Shown piece after piece: positions 45,922 through 56,163 of a stretch of 64,000 nucleotides of DNA; within the stretch, counting starts at the first letter, position 1, and the number at the start of each line of letters is the position of its first letter. The notes beneath the pieces are model-generated. The model saw only the letters and a program-made list of their open reading frames with translations. It did no database searches and had not been told where the DNA came from. Location of the stretch: NCBI RefSeq assembly GCF_900215335.1, contig NZ_OCMT01000003.1, forward strand, positions 186,001 to 250,000, read 5' to 3'. Source of the DNA: Pedobacter xixiisoli (lineage in GTDB: Bacteria; Bacteroidota; Bacteroidia; Sphingobacteriales; Sphingobacteriaceae). The position numbers and the translations under genes are program-made.

Positions 45922-46842
45922 TTAAGCTCTCGTGTCGTTGCCGTGAAAAATACTCTGATAGCTATCATAACGTGAAGGCTCAATTTCTCCTTCTTCCACC
46001 GCTTTAATAATGGCGCAGCCGGGCTCATTAATGTGTCTGCAATTGTTGAACCTGCATTGATTTAATCTATCTCTCATTTCTACAAAAAAGTGGCTCAGTT
46101 CTTCTTTTTCGATGTCTACGATGCCCAGTTCTCTAATTCCTGGCGTATCTACCAAATAACCCCCAAAAGGTAAATGGTGCATTTCGGCAAAAGTAGTAGT
46201 GTGCTGACCTTTGTCGCTCCATTCACTTACTTCACCAGTTTTCAATTCGAAGTCGGGGAGGATAGCATTAATTAAGCTAGATTTTCCTACACCAGAGTGA
46301 CCAGAAAATAATGTGGTCTTGTCTTTAAGCAGTGCTTCAATTTGCGAGATATTTGTGCCTTCTAGCGCCGAAACTTCATAGCAAGGATAGCCAATGTTTT
46401 CGTAAATCGATTTGTAATCAGCCAATATAGCTAAGCCATCTTCATTATATAAATCGAGCTTGTTAAATACCAAACAGGTTGGAATATCATAGGCTTCGGC
46501 AACTACCAAAAAACGGTCGATAAATCCTAATGAGGTACGCGGCGAGGCAAGGGTTACAATCAAAAAAGCTTGGTCTAAATTTGCGGCAATAATTTGCGAT
46601 TGCTTGCTTAGGTTAATCGACTTACGGATGATATAGTTCTTACGTTCATGCAGCTTATCAATTACACCGGTATCTGCGTTTGGCTCTAGCTCAAAACCTA
46701 CTTGGTCGCCAACAGCAATCGGATTAGTGGTTTGTATGCCTTTAATCCTGAACTTCCCTTTGATACGGCATGAGTAGGTATTGCCATCTTCGGCAAAAAC
46801 TTGGTACCAACTCCCTGTAGATTTTATAACTAATCCCTGCAT
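45922..46842 (-). CDS. rsgA: Ribosome small-subunit GTPase RsgA
   Basis: 306 residues. N-terminal OB fold, then a circularly permuted GTPase: G4 FNKLDLYNE comes before G1 [12 protein letters not shown] and G3 DTPGIRELG. C-terminal zinc site CRFNNCRHINEPGC. The order of motifs is characteristic. RsgA works in late 30S maturation. It lies downstream of accC but beyond its terminator, so it is probably a separate transcript. Confidence 0.96.
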   Translation of the reverse strand: MQGLVIKSTGSWYQVFAEDGNTYSCRIKGKFRIKGIQTTNPIAVGDQVGFELEPNADTGVIDKLHERKNYIIRKSINLSKQSQIIAANLDQAFLIVTLASPRTSLGFIDRFLVVAEAYDIPTCLVFNKLDLYNEDGLAILADYKSIYENIGYPCYEVSALEGTNISQIEALLKDKTTLFSGHSGVGKSSLINAILPDFELKTGEVSEWSDKGQHTTTFAEMHHLPFGGYLVDTPGIRELGIVDIEKEELSHFFVEMRDRLNQCRFNNCRHINEPGCAIIKAVEEGEIEPSRYDSYQSIFHGNDTRA

Positions 46843-46984
46843 ATTTTGGGTAAAGGTAACTTTGAAAGTTGAAAGTTGAAAGCCTTCGCTTCATTATATT
46901 TTACACCTTAGGCACCTTAGCACACTTAAGGCTAAAGCATTTTAAAAACTTAGATTTTCTTAGGTGTCTAAGGTGGTTCATTTT

Positions 46985-47019
46985 AAAAATAAAAATGCCC
47001 CAACAATTTGTCGAGGCAT
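46985..47019 (-). terminator. Intrinsic terminator of accC
   Basis: On the minus strand a 10-bp stem ATGCCTCGAC / GTTGGGGCAT with a five-base loop, followed by a T-rich run. It starts about 22 bp after the accC stop. Confidence 0.75.
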
Positions 47020-47041
47020 CTTCTTTAGATTTTAATATTTC

Positions 47042-48382
47042 TTAATCCGCGAAATCGAAAGTTTCCATAAACTTAGTGGTAAAGTTACCAGCTCTAAAGT
47101 TAGGGTCTTTCATCAATTTCAAGTGGAATGGAATGGTAGTTTTAATACCTTCGATTACAAATTCGCTTAAAGCACGTTCCATAGTACAAATTGCTTCTTC
47201 CCTAGTTTGTGCAACACAGATTAGCTTAGCAATCATCGAATCGTAGTTAGGTGGAATTTGATAACCTGCGTAAACATGTGTGTCTACACGTACACCATGG
47301 CCACCTGGTGAGTGGAAATTCGTGATTCTTCCTGGTGAAGGACGGAAGTTGTTGAACGGATCTTCTGCGTTGATACGACATTCGATAGCATGCATATCTG
47401 GCGTATAATTCTTGCCAGAAATTGGAATACCTGCCGCTACTTTAATCTGCTCTTTAATCAAATCGAAGTTAATTACTTCTTCCGTAACTGGATGCTCTAC
47501 CTGGATACGAGTGTTCATTTCCATGAAGTAGAAGTTACGGTGTTTGTCTACCAAAAACTCAACTGTTCCAGCACCTTCGTAGTTAACAGCCAAGGCTCCT
47601 TTAATGGCAGCTTCTCCCATTTTTTCACGTAACTCTTCAGTCATGAAAGGAGAAGGGGCTTCTTCAACTAATTTTTGGTGACGACGTTGAATAGAGCAAT
47701 CTCTTTCTGATAAGTGACAAGCCTTGCCAAATTGATCACCAATGATTTGGATTTCAATGTGACGAGGATCTTCGATGTATTTCTCTAAGTAAAGACCATC
47801 GTTACCGAAAGCTGCGCCAGACTCTTGACGAGCACTGTCCCATGCATTCTCAAATTCTTCGTCTTTCCAAACTACACGCATACCACGACCACCGCCGCCT
47901 GCTGTAGCTTTTAAAATTACCGGATAACCTACTTCGTTAGCTAGTTTAATACCTTCTTTTACGTTTTCCAATAAGCCTTCAGAACCTGGAATGGTAGGTA
48001 CGCCAGCAATTTTCATGGTCTCTTTAGCCGAAGCTTTATCGCCCATGCCATTGATTTGCTCTGGAGTAGCACCAATAAATTTAATCCCGTAATCACGGCA
48101 AACTGAAGAAAACTTCGCATTTTCAGACAAGAAACCGTAACCAGGGTGTATTGCGTCTGCATTAGTCAATTCTGCTGCAGATATAATGTTAGGGATACTT
48201 AAATAAGAATCTTTGCTTGGCGGTGGGCCAATACAAACAGCCTCATCGGCAAAACGAACGTGTAAGCTTTCTCTATCAGCTGTAGAGTAAACTGCCACGG
48301 TTTTAATGCCCATTTCCTTACAGGTACGGATAATACGCAAAGCGATTTCGCCCCTGTTGGCAATTAATATTTTTTTAAACAT
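47042..48382 (-). CDS. accC: Acetyl-CoA carboxylase biotin carboxylase
   Basis: 446 residues, usual length. N-terminal [17 protein letters not shown], the ATP-grasp glycine-rich loop [24 protein letters not shown], and the active-site stretch [10 protein letters not shown]. It carboxylates biotin on AccB in the first step of fatty-acid synthesis. It follows accB by 45 bp on the same strand. Confidence 0.97.
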   Translation of the reverse strand: MFKKILIANRGEIALRIIRTCKEMGIKTVAVYSTADRESLHVRFADEAVCIGPPPSKDSYLSIPNIISAAELTNADAIHPGYGFLSENAKFSSVCRDYGIKFIGATPEQINGMGDKASAKETMKIAGVPTIPGSEGLLENVKEGIKLANEVGYPVILKATAGGGGRGMRVVWKDEEFENAWDSARQESGAAFGNDGLYLEKYIEDPRHIEIQIIGDQFGKACHLSERDCSIQRRHQKLVEEAPSPFMTEELREKMGEAAIKGALAVNYEGAGTVEFLVDKHRNFYFMEMNTRIQVEHPVTEEVINFDLIKEQIKVAAGIPISGKNYTPDMHAIECRINAEDPFNNFRPSPGRITNFHSPGGHGVRVDTHVYAGYQIPPNYDSMIAKLICVAQTREEAICTMERALSEFVIEGIKTTIPFHLKLMKDPNFRAGNFTTKFMETFDFAD

Positions 48383-48427
48383 AATTTCTCCTTAATTAGC
48401 TGATTAGCTAATTGATTAATTTGCTAA

Positions 48428-48901
48428 TTAAATAGGTTCAACTAAGAATAACGGTTGGTCGTATTCTACTGGAGACGCATTGTCTACTAAGATTTTAACG
48501 ATACGGCCAGAAACTTCGCTTTCGATTTCGTTGAATAATTTCATTGCTTCGATGATACATACTACTTTGCCAGTACCTATCTCGTCACCAACGTTTACAA
48601 ACGAAGGTTTGTCTGGACTTGCAGAGCGGTAGAAAGTACCGATCATTGGAGATTTTATCGTAATGTATTTAGATGTGTCTTCTGTAGCTGCTGCTGCTGC
48701 AGGTGCTGCTTGAGCAGGCGCCGCAACTGGTGCTACCGGTGCTGCTACAACTGGAGCTGCCACAGGTACTGCTGCGTTTACATAAACTGGATTTTGGTTA
48801 GTTTTGATGGTAATTTTAAAGTTTTCTTGCTCTAAAGAAACTTCATTCACTCCCGACCGAGAAACAAATTTTATAAGTTCCTGAATTTGTTTAATATCCA
48901 T
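48428..48901 (-). CDS. accB: Biotin carboxyl carrier protein
   Basis: 157 residues. Short N-terminal domain, an Ala/Pro/Val linker ([18 protein letters not shown]), and the biotinyl domain with [13 protein letters not shown], where the Lys carries biotin. It is expected to be cotranscribed with accC. Confidence 0.96.
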   Translation of the reverse strand: MDIKQIQELIKFVSRSGVNEVSLEQENFKITIKTNQNPVYVNAAVPVAAPVVAAPVAPVAAPAQAAPAAAAATEDTSKYITIKSPMIGTFYRSASPDKPSFVNVGDEIGTGKVVCIIEAMKLFNEIESEVSGRIVKILVDNASPVEYDQPLFLVEPI

Positions 48902-49045
48902 TCTCTTTTTGCTATGTTAAATTATTGTTGTGTCTATTTGAATTAGTAAAGGTAAGATTTTTATTAGTTTTTTAGGTGTTTGGTTTTTTTGTTGTTTAGT
49001 GTAATATAGTCTACTAAACAGCTAACCATCTAACTAACCAAAAAA

Positions 49046-50041
49046 CTAACTATTATAAGCCCACTTAAGGTAAACCGAACCCCAAGTAAAACCTCCGCCA
49101 AAAGCGGCTAAAATAATATTATCACCTTTTTTAAGTTGGCTTTCCCATTCCCATAGGCATAAAGGAATCGTACCGTTAGTGGTATTGCCATAACGCTCAA
49201 TATTTACCATTACTTTCTCTGAGTCTACACCCATTCTAGAAGCGGTAGCATCGATAATGCGTTTATTAGCTTGATGAGGCACTAACCATGCTACGTCATC
49301 AGCAGAAAGACTATTTCTTTCCATAATTTCTGCAGCAACATCTGCCATATTGGTCACGGCAAATTTAAATACGGTTTGTCCTTCTTGATGTGCATAGTGT
49401 TCTTTGGCGTCAATGCTTTCATGGCTTGCAGGTCTTACTGATCCGCCAGCTTTCATACCTAAGAATTTACCTCCCGAGCCGTCGGTTCTTAAGATAGAAT
49501 CTTGCAAACCAAAACCTTCTTCGTTAGGCTCTAATAATGCGCAGCCACAACCATCACCAAAAATGATGCAAGTAGTGCGGTCTTCGTAATTAATAATCGA
49601 TGACATTTTATCGCCACCAACTACCAACACTTTTTTATGTTTACCCGATTCGATAAATTGGGCACCTGTGGTTAAACCAAAAAGGAAACCAGAGCAGGCC
49701 GCCTGTAAATCGTATCCCCATGCATTGGTAGCACCTACTTTATCAGCAAGCACGTTTGCCGTAGCTGGAAAAGTAAAGTCTGGAGTTGTAGTACAGAAAA
49801 TGATCAGGTCGATTTCTTTAGCATCAATACCTCTTTTTTTCAAAAGACCGTTAACGGCTGGTACAGCCAAATCAGAAGTGCCTAAGCCTTCACCTTTTAA
49901 TATTCTTCGCTCTTTAATACCGGTTCTACTGGTAATCCATTCATCTGAAGTTTCAACAAGTGTTTCTAACTCTTCGTTAGTTAAAACATAATCAGGAACG
50001 TAACCATTAACTGCGGTAATAGCAGCGTGAATTTTACTCAT
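49046..50041 (-). CDS. fabH: 3-oxoacyl-ACP synthase III
   Basis: 331 residues. Cys-His-Asn triad visible: Cys in [12 protein letters not shown], His in [12 protein letters not shown], Asn in [11 protein letters not shown]. It starts fatty-acid chains by joining acetyl-CoA and malonyl-ACP. It is 15 bp downstream of plsX. Confidence 0.96.
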   Translation of the reverse strand: MSKIHAAITAVNGYVPDYVLTNEELETLVETSDEWITSRTGIKERRILKGEGLGTSDLAVPAVNGLLKKRGIDAKEIDLIIFCTTTPDFTFPATANVLADKVGATNAWGYDLQAACSGFLFGLTTGAQFIESGKHKKVLVVGGDKMSSIINYEDRTTCIIFGDGCGCALLEPNEEGFGLQDSILRTDGSGGKFLGMKAGGSVRPASHESIDAKEHYAHQEGQTVFKFAVTNMADVAAEIMERNSLSADDVAWLVPHQANKRIIDATASRMGVDSEKVMVNIERYGNTTNGTIPLCLWEWESQLKKGDNIILAAFGGGFTWGSVYLKWAYNS

Positions 50042-50056
50042 TTTGTATCTATTTAA

Positions 50057-50995
50057 TTATCGGAATGCGGCTTGTATTTTACCTACCAATCCAGTATTAA
50101 TCATATCCCGAGATTGGAAGATCATGTTCTTCACAGCGTCAGGGCTCGATATACCGTGTCCAATTAAAACAGGTGCATTTACACCCAATACAGGGCTTCC
50201 ACCATAATTCTCATAATTGAAACGATCAAAAAACTCATCTTTAAGCCCCTTTTTGATAGTAAGTACGTAAAACGATTCTGCTAATTTTAGCATAATGTTC
50301 CCTGTAAAACCATCGCAAACAATGACGTCAGCTTTGTCGTTAAACAAATCTCTACCTTCTACATTGCCAACAAAATTGAAGGATGCTTTTTCTTTCATCA
50401 AGCGATGACTGGCTAAGGTAAGCATGTTACCTTTTTCATCTTCCTCGCCAATGTTCATCAAAGCCACCTTCGGATTTTCAATTTGCATTACGTACTCCGC
50501 ATACAAACTACCTAAAACGCCAAACTCCAATAAGTTATCTGGTTTGCAATCTGCATTGGCGCCAACATCTAATAGTAAGCCTGCGCCACCTTTTAACTTA
50601 GGTACAATAGTACATAAGCAAGGTCTAGAAATGCCTGCAATTGGCTTTACACTGAAAACAGCGCCTACCAACATAGCGCCAGAGTTACCTGCGCTTGCAA
50701 ACGAATCTATCTTGCCTTCCTTTAATAATTGGAAGCCAACAGAGATGCTAGAATTAGGTTTTTGAAGAATAGCTTTTGTAGCATGTTCGCCCATACCAAT
50801 AACTTCCTCGGTATGTACGTATTCGAAGTGATCCGGATTGAATCCTTGTTCAGAAAGTATCGGTTTAATCTGCTGTGTATCGCCAATAAGCACTAAATGC
50901 TCGTTAGGAGACAGGGACTGATGGGCAGCTATTGCTCCCAAAACAATTGCTTTGGGAGCATAGTCTCCACCCATAATATCGAGACCTATTTTCAT
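50057..50995 (-). CDS. plsX: Phosphate acyltransferase PlsX
   Basis: 312 residues. Opening KIGLDIMGGDYAPKAIVLGA and later SAGNSGAMLVGAVF and VCDGFTGNIMLK are family signatures. It makes acyl-phosphate from acyl-ACP for phospholipid synthesis. It is in the classic rpmF-plsX-fabH order on the minus strand. Confidence 0.96.
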   Translation of the reverse strand: MKIGLDIMGGDYAPKAIVLGAIAAHQSLSPNEHLVLIGDTQQIKPILSEQGFNPDHFEYVHTEEVIGMGEHATKAILQKPNSSISVGFQLLKEGKIDSFASAGNSGAMLVGAVFSVKPIAGISRPCLCTIVPKLKGGAGLLLDVGANADCKPDNLLEFGVLGSLYAEYVMQIENPKVALMNIGEEDEKGNMLTLASHRLMKEKASFNFVGNVEGRDLFNDKADVIVCDGFTGNIMLKLAESFYVLTIKKGLKDEFFDRFNYENYGGSPVLGVNAPVLIGHGISSPDAVKNMIFQSRDMINTGLVGKIQAAFR

Positions 50996-51087
50996 AGTAA
51001 AATCTTTTGTGTTAAAGCCAGAGGCTATATTTCTATTAAGCTAAGTTAACCTTAAACTAACGGAAAACACAAAAATTTTTCAGAAAA

Positions 51088-51279
51088 TTAACCTATAGAA
51101 GTGTTTTCTATTACCAATTTACCGTTGTAGTAAAGGTTACCATCAACGTTATAAGCTGTGTGTGGAATGTGTACCGCACCAGTAGTTTGGCAAGTAGTTA
51201 ATGAAGGCGCTTCAGCTTTGTAGTGCGTTCTTCTTTTATTTCTTCTTTGTTTAGAAATCTTGCGTTTAGGATGTGCCAT
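51088..51279 (-). CDS. rpmF: 50S ribosomal protein L32
   Basis: 63 residues. MAHPKRKISKQRRNKRRTHY start and the following basic, short sequence are typical of L32. It lacks the paired Cys zinc motifs (only one Cys, in LTTCQTTG), a zinc-free form. It lies 19 bp after the yceD-like gene. Confidence 0.94.
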   Translation of the reverse strand: MAHPKRKISKQRRNKRRTHYKAEAPSLTTCQTTGAVHIPHTAYNVDGNLYYNGKLVIENTSIG

Positions 51280-51298
51280 TACTTGATTTTTTTAATTG

Positions 51299-51829
51299 CT
51301 ATTTTAATTTTTTCAGCGCTTCCCATCGTGGGTCGTCACTTTGTTCTTCTTGCTCTTCGTGTCCTACTGCTAGCTTGTCTAAGGTGTTTAGCATTTGCTC
51401 ATCGCAGGTTTTTCCAGCTTGCTCACATTTGTTGATGAAAGGTACAGCTACGGTAATGAATTCATAAATTAATTCAGAAACGTCTATAGCTGTCTCTTTT
51501 CTAGGTAAAACGATGATTTCTAAATCTTCAATCTCGTCTTCTTCTATCGCCTCAGCAAATTTTACAATCTGTCTTTCCTTTAATTCAATTGGCTGTTTAA
51601 AATCAGATAAGCAAGTGTCGCAGTTTAATTGTATGGCGCCCTCAATATGGAAACCTAAAATCAACATTGTTTCTTGTCTATCTAGTTCAACTTGAGCTTT
51701 AAGCGTTCCGTCTTTAACTAAAGAATGCTCAAATGCATCAAAAAAGCTTTTATCTATTTCGAATTCGAAAGAGTGCTTTCCCAATTTTAAACCTGTAAAG
51801 GGGATAGAAAATTGTTTTAATGCTTTCAA
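51299..51829 (-). CDS. DUF177 (YceD-like) protein
   Basis: 176 residues. The core LNCDTCLSDFKQPIELKERQIVKF and the conserved place just before rpmF match the YceD/DUF177 family, linked to 23S rRNA and ribosome work. Further Cys lie at CEQAGKTCDEQ. The acidic C-terminus is normal for the family. Confidence 0.85.
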   Translation of the reverse strand: MKALKQFSIPFTGLKLGKHSFEFEIDKSFFDAFEHSLVKDGTLKAQVELDRQETMLILGFHIEGAIQLNCDTCLSDFKQPIELKERQIVKFAEAIEEDEIEDLEIIVLPRKETAIDVSELIYEFITVAVPFINKCEQAGKTCDEQMLNTLDKLAVGHEEQEEQSDDPRWEALKKLK

Positions 51830-52079
51830 TTGTAACTAAATTTTAGCCTGCAAAGGTATGAATTATTTTTTTAAATGAAAATGTTTTTAGAAAAATGAGG
51901 AGTAGAAAAATTCACTTGTAGAGTCAGACGTAAATTATTTGAAAAACAATGTCGGTAAATCTTGGCTAAGCCAGCCCTTCTTTACGCTTTACGTCGCTCG
52001 TTACACTTCGCTGTGTGTTCGCTCCAATAAGGTTTATTATACAAAGAAACTGCAGGATGACGAGGCTTTTGGGGCTATG

Positions 52080-52931
52080 CTAATAAATATTCAAAACCAT
52101 ATCATTGCCACTTCTAGACCATTCGCTCCAAGAGCCTACATATAAGCTAGGGATAGGTAAATCTGCATAGGCAAAGGCTAATAAGGTATGGCAGGCCGTT
52201 ACTCCCGATCCGCAATGCACAATGATATTTTCTGATGCTGTATGTTTAAAAGTATCGTTGTATTTTTTATTTAAAAAAGACGGATTCTGAAATGCACCAA
52301 ACTCATCTAAATTTTCGGTAAGGGGAATGTTTACAGCGGTAGGAATATGTCCAGCAATTAAATCCAATGGCTCCACTAATCCATCGTATCTGTTTTTAGC
52401 TCTAACATCAACAATGATTTTATGCTTGGTTTTGCTAGCTTTTTCAACTTCTTCAATGGTTGCTAAAGGTAATTTCCATTCCGTTATGGAAGTATCTATT
52501 TTAGTGGGTATAGGCGTTTCCAAATGAGCATTACTTGGAAAGCCAATATTCAATGCTGCCTTAAAGCCGCCATTTAGCACTTGAATGTTTTTGTAACCAA
52601 TTGACGTAAGCATCCACCAAAACCTAGCTGCCGCATTTGCACCATTTTTATCATCGTAAATAACTACATGACTTTCGGGGCTAATACCTAGCTTACTAAT
52701 GGTTTCCGCAAATTTGTTCGGAAGAGGTAAGGGATGTCGGCCTCCATTGGCGGGATCTTCAACGGCAGTAGACAAATCATTTTCTAGGTCTACAAAGTAA
52801 GCTCCAGCTAAATGGTTAGCCAGATAACGCTCTTTTCCGCCACCATCGGCATCTATAAGTATGAACTCTTTATTTTGAACCTTTAGTTTGAGTAAATCTT
52901 CAGGTTGTATAATTGGAGAAATCTTACTCAT
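52080..52931 (-). CDS. sseA: Sulfurtransferase (thiosulfate / 3-mercaptopyruvate type)
   Basis: 283 residues, two rhodanese domains in tandem. The C-terminal active site is CGSGVTACH, the loop of TST/MST enzymes; the N-terminal copy has no Cys in the matching place. It moves sulfur from thiosulfate or mercaptopyruvate to an acceptor. It lies 11 bp after pdxA. Confidence 0.88.
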   Translation of the reverse strand: MSKISPIIQPEDLLKLKVQNKEFILIDADGGGKERYLANHLAGAYFVDLENDLSTAVEDPANGGRHPLPLPNKFAETISKLGISPESHVVIYDDKNGANAAARFWWMLTSIGYKNIQVLNGGFKAALNIGFPSNAHLETPIPTKIDTSITEWKLPLATIEEVEKASKTKHKIIVDVRAKNRYDGLVEPLDLIAGHIPTAVNIPLTENLDEFGAFQNPSFLNKKYNDTFKHTASENIIVHCGSGVTACHTLLAFAYADLPIPSLYVGSWSEWSRSGNDMVLNIY

Positions 52932-52942
52932 TTTTTGAAGGT

Positions 52943-54022
52943 TTAGTTGGCGTCGTCTTTAATATCTCCAGCAGTCTCAATAATTTTACCACCAGTTCTT
53001 AACTGATTACGCAACAAGTTTTCTTGTTCTCTGCGGTTTTTCACAATGTGGATGGCAGCGAAAAGCGCTTCCATAAATGAAGTTGGATCAGCTTGGCCTT
53101 TACCTGCAATACCGTAACCAGTTCCGTGGTCAGGAGAAGTACGTACAAACTTTAATCCTGCGGTGTAATTTACGCCAGTTTCAAAAGCAATAGTTTTAAA
53201 AGGAATTAAGCCTTGGTCGTGGTACATCGCTAAAACCGCATCAAATTGTTTATAGGTTCCATTGCCAAAAAAACCATCAGCAGGATATGGACCGAAGCAA
53301 ATAATGCCTTTGTCGAATGCCTCTTGGATAGCAGGTGAAATCACTTCTGCTTCTTCGCTTCCCAACAAACCATTATCGCTAGCATGTGGATTTAAGCCTA
53401 GTACAGCAATTTTTGGTTTTTCGACCCAGAAATCCTTTTTCAAACTTTCGTTAATCAGCTGTAGTTTTTTAACGATTTTTTCTTTGGTAATGCTCTTGGC
53501 TACTTCAGTTACAGGAATATGTCCAGTTACTACGCCGACACGTAAAGTATCGCTTACCAAGAACATCAGTACATCGTTGCTGCCACTTCTTTCTTGTAAG
53601 TATTCTGTATGTCCAGGGAATTTAAAATCTTCCGACTGGATGTTGTTTTTATTAATTGGAGCGGTCACTAATGCATCAATAGCACCGCTAACTAAATCGT
53701 CGGTGGCTTTTTGTAACGATAGAAAAGCATATTTTCCACCAGTTTCGTTGGCCTTACCTAATTCGATTTTAACATCTTCTTCCCAACAGTTAATCATATT
53801 GGGTTTGTGCGCCACTGCTGCTTCCGCATTTGGAATTACATTGAACATGAAATCGCTAAGGTGTAAAGCTTTGCGATGAAAAGAAGCGACTTTAGTGTGG
53901 CCGTAAACAATTGGCGTACAGTAATCTAAAATCTTGCTTTCGGCAAGTGTCTTTAAAATCACCTCTAAACCAATACCGTTAACGTCGCCTATACTAATTC
54001 CTATCTTAATTTTGTTGCTCAT
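52943..54022 (-). CDS. pdxA: 4-hydroxythreonine-4-phosphate dehydrogenase
   Basis: About 359 residues from MSNKIKIGISIGDVNG at 54022; the longer frame to 54070 adds a Asn-rich tail with no function. Metal ligands seen: His in GHTEYL and His in MYHDQGLIPFKT. TSPDHGTGYGIAGKG is the family C-terminal block. Vitamin B6 (PLP) synthesis. Confidence 0.95.
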   Translation of the reverse strand: MSNKIKIGISIGDVNGIGLEVILKTLAESKILDYCTPIVYGHTKVASFHRKALHLSDFMFNVIPNAEAAVAHKPNMINCWEEDVKIELGKANETGGKYAFLSLQKATDDLVSGAIDALVTAPINKNNIQSEDFKFPGHTEYLQERSGSNDVLMFLVSDTLRVGVVTGHIPVTEVAKSITKEKIVKKLQLINESLKKDFWVEKPKIAVLGLNPHASDNGLLGSEEAEVISPAIQEAFDKGIICFGPYPADGFFGNGTYKQFDAVLAMYHDQGLIPFKTIAFETGVNYTAGLKFVRTSPDHGTGYGIAGKGQADPTSFMEALFAAIHIVKNRREQENLLRNQLRTGGKIIETAGDIKDDAN

Positions 54023-54188
54023 GCTGATGTTTAAATTTAGCGCAAAATAAGGATTATTAAGGTTAACCACAAAGACACGAAGAACACAAAGTGTTTATTG
54101 AAGCACAAACTGACCTTTTAACTACGCAATCGTATCTCGATAATTATCGGGACTAAAATCGTAAATCATAAAACCGTACCTTTGGCGT

Positions 54189-54965
54189 ATGAGTTTAGTT
54201 AAAGCAAAAAAACACTTAGGGCAACATTTTCTAACGGATAAAAACATTGCACAGCGAATTGTGGATGGTTTAATCCATACCGACAAATACAATCAAGTAT
54301 TGGAAGTTGGACCAGGAATGGGAATCTTATCTGATATTTTGTTGCAACGAGAAGATTTGGAAACTTTTCTCATTGATATTGATACCGAATCTTTCGACTT
54401 CTTGAGGGAGAAATATCCGCAACTGGGAGATAGATTAATTAACGGCGATTTCTTGAAGCTGAGTTTTGAATCCATCTTTCCAGGCAAATTTGCTGTAATT
54501 GGCAATTTCCCCTACAATATTTCTTCGCAGATTTTATTCAGGATTTTAGAGAACCGCCAAAATATTGTAGAAATGGTAGGCATGTTTCAAAAGGAAGTTG
54601 CTGAGCGTTGTGCCTCTAAGCCTGGAACAAAAGAGTACGGGATTTTGAGTGTGTTTATTCAGGCCTACTATCATATTGAGTATTTGTTTACCGTAAAGCC
54701 TGGAACTTTTAATCCGCCACCAAAGGTGAATTCTGGCGTAATTCGTTTAACTAGAAACGAAGTTGAGGAACTGGATTGTGACGAAAAATTATTTTGGAGA
54801 GTAGTAAAAGCGGGCTTTAATCAGCGTAGAAAAACTTTGCGCAATGCTGTTTCTGCAGTAGTGCCGAGAGATAAATTAGGCGAACATCCATTTTATGAAA
54901 GAAGGGCGGAAACTTTAACTGTGCAAGATTTTGTTGAACTGACTAATTTTTTAGCAACTAGGTAA
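54189..54965 (+). CDS. rsmA: 16S rRNA dimethyladenosine methyltransferase RsmA (KsgA)
   Basis: 258 residues. KKHLGQHFLTD opening, SAM motif I LEVGPGMGILSD, and motif IV NFPYNISSQ (usually NLPY). It dimethylates two adenines near the 3' end of 16S rRNA. It is divergent from pdxA; the gap contains an AACCACAAAGACACGAAGAA piece that looks like a dispersed short repeat. Confidence 0.96.
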   Translation: MSLVKAKKHLGQHFLTDKNIAQRIVDGLIHTDKYNQVLEVGPGMGILSDILLQREDLETFLIDIDTESFDFLREKYPQLGDRLINGDFLKLSFESIFPGKFAVIGNFPYNISSQILFRILENRQNIVEMVGMFQKEVAERCASKPGTKEYGILSVFIQAYYHIEYLFTVKPGTFNPPPKVNSGVIRLTRNEVEELDCDEKLFWRVVKAGFNQRRKTLRNAVSAVVPRDKLGEHPFYERRAETLTVQDFVELTNFLATR

Positions 54966-54995
54966 TGCAACTATAAGAGGAAACGAAGTGTCTTT

Positions 54996-56159
54996 ATGGG
55001 TATGAAAAAAGTATTTTACACATTTCTTTTATTATTCTTAGTAACGCTTCATGTTTCAAAGTCAATAGCACAGGAAAATCAAAATCAAGCAGATTTAGAA
55101 GCGCTTTACACTGCCATTCAAAAAACACCTTCGTACAAAAAGCGGCTTAAAGGAGACAAAGCTTACCAGCAATTGTATGAAGATGTGAAGCTGAAAATTG
55201 CGAAGGCTGGCGAGATAGAAGCTTTCAGGCAGTTAAGCAAATTGGTCTCTGCTATTAACGATAATCATTTAGGGTTTTACCGTACGCCCGATACAGCTTT
55301 GAAAATGTCTTATTTTTTGATGGGACAAGATAAGCCAGGCGATATAATGAAGAGGGTTCGTCCTAAGTTTGAAAGTGATTTAGAAGGTGTTTATTTTGCC
55401 TATAATCGACCGTATGGTTTGTACGAAAAAGGAGATAAGGTGTACCAGGTCATGAATTTAGTCGACGGTTTTATAATGGCAGAAATTTTTCATACACCTT
55501 ATGGTGGTTACGACGTGCTATTGTATGGTAGTCTTCAACTAATTAAAAATACGAGGTTGGTTAATGGAACACTGTTAGGAACACCCTTTACAAAGTCTCG
55601 GGAGAAGAAGTTTTCGATATTAGATAAAGGCAATGAGAACTTTGAATATAAAATCCTTAATGATAAAATTGGTTATTTGAGATTGAGCAGTTTTAGTTCT
55701 AGTACTGAGAATATCAAAAAATCGGAAGTGTTTTACCAAAAGATTTCGGATACGTTAGAAACGACGAACTTAATAGTTGATGTGAGAAATAATGGCGGTG
55801 GCGGATTTAAAACCTCTCAAAAATTTATCAACTTGCTTAAAAAGTATAAAGGAAACATTTTTTTACTGCAAAACTCTGCAACGGTGAGTAACGCCGAACA
55901 ATTTATTTTGGAATTAAAACCTTTGAAAAAGGTAACTACCTTAGGTGAACAAACCAGAGGTACCATTACTTTTGGGAGTAATTATGGTGCAAAAATAGTA
56001 CTGCCAAGTGGTCGTTTTACTTTTTATCCTACAGATATGAAAGGCACTAATAGAGATTTAGCCTATGAAAGTAAGGGGATTAATCCTGATATAACATTAG
56101 ATGTTTTTAAAAGCGATTGGATAGAACAAACTTTAGAATACATCAACAAGAAGCCTTAA
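54996..56159 (+). CDS. S41-family peptidase-like secreted protein
   Basis: 387 residues. Signal peptide in the first ~25 (MKKVFYTFLLLFLVTLHVSKSIAQ after two extra codons). The C-terminal half has the tail-specific protease fold: DVRNNGGGGF, then NSATVSNAEQF with the Ser position kept, and GEQTRGT. There is no PDZ domain to be seen. It is expected in the periplasm; substrate unknown. 31 bp after rsmA. Confidence 0.8.
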   Translation: MGMKKVFYTFLLLFLVTLHVSKSIAQENQNQADLEALYTAIQKTPSYKKRLKGDKAYQQLYEDVKLKIAKAGEIEAFRQLSKLVSAINDNHLGFYRTPDTALKMSYFLMGQDKPGDIMKRVRPKFESDLEGVYFAYNRPYGLYEKGDKVYQVMNLVDGFIMAEIFHTPYGGYDVLLYGSLQLIKNTRLVNGTLLGTPFTKSREKKFSILDKGNENFEYKILNDKIGYLRLSSFSSSTENIKKSEVFYQKISDTLETTNLIVDVRNNGGGGFKTSQKFINLLKKYKGNIFLLQNSATVSNAEQFILELKPLKKVTTLGEQTRGTITFGSNYGAKIVLPSGRFTFYPTDMKGTNRDLAYESKGINPDITLDVFKSDWIEQTLEYINKKP

Positions 56160-56163
56160 AAGC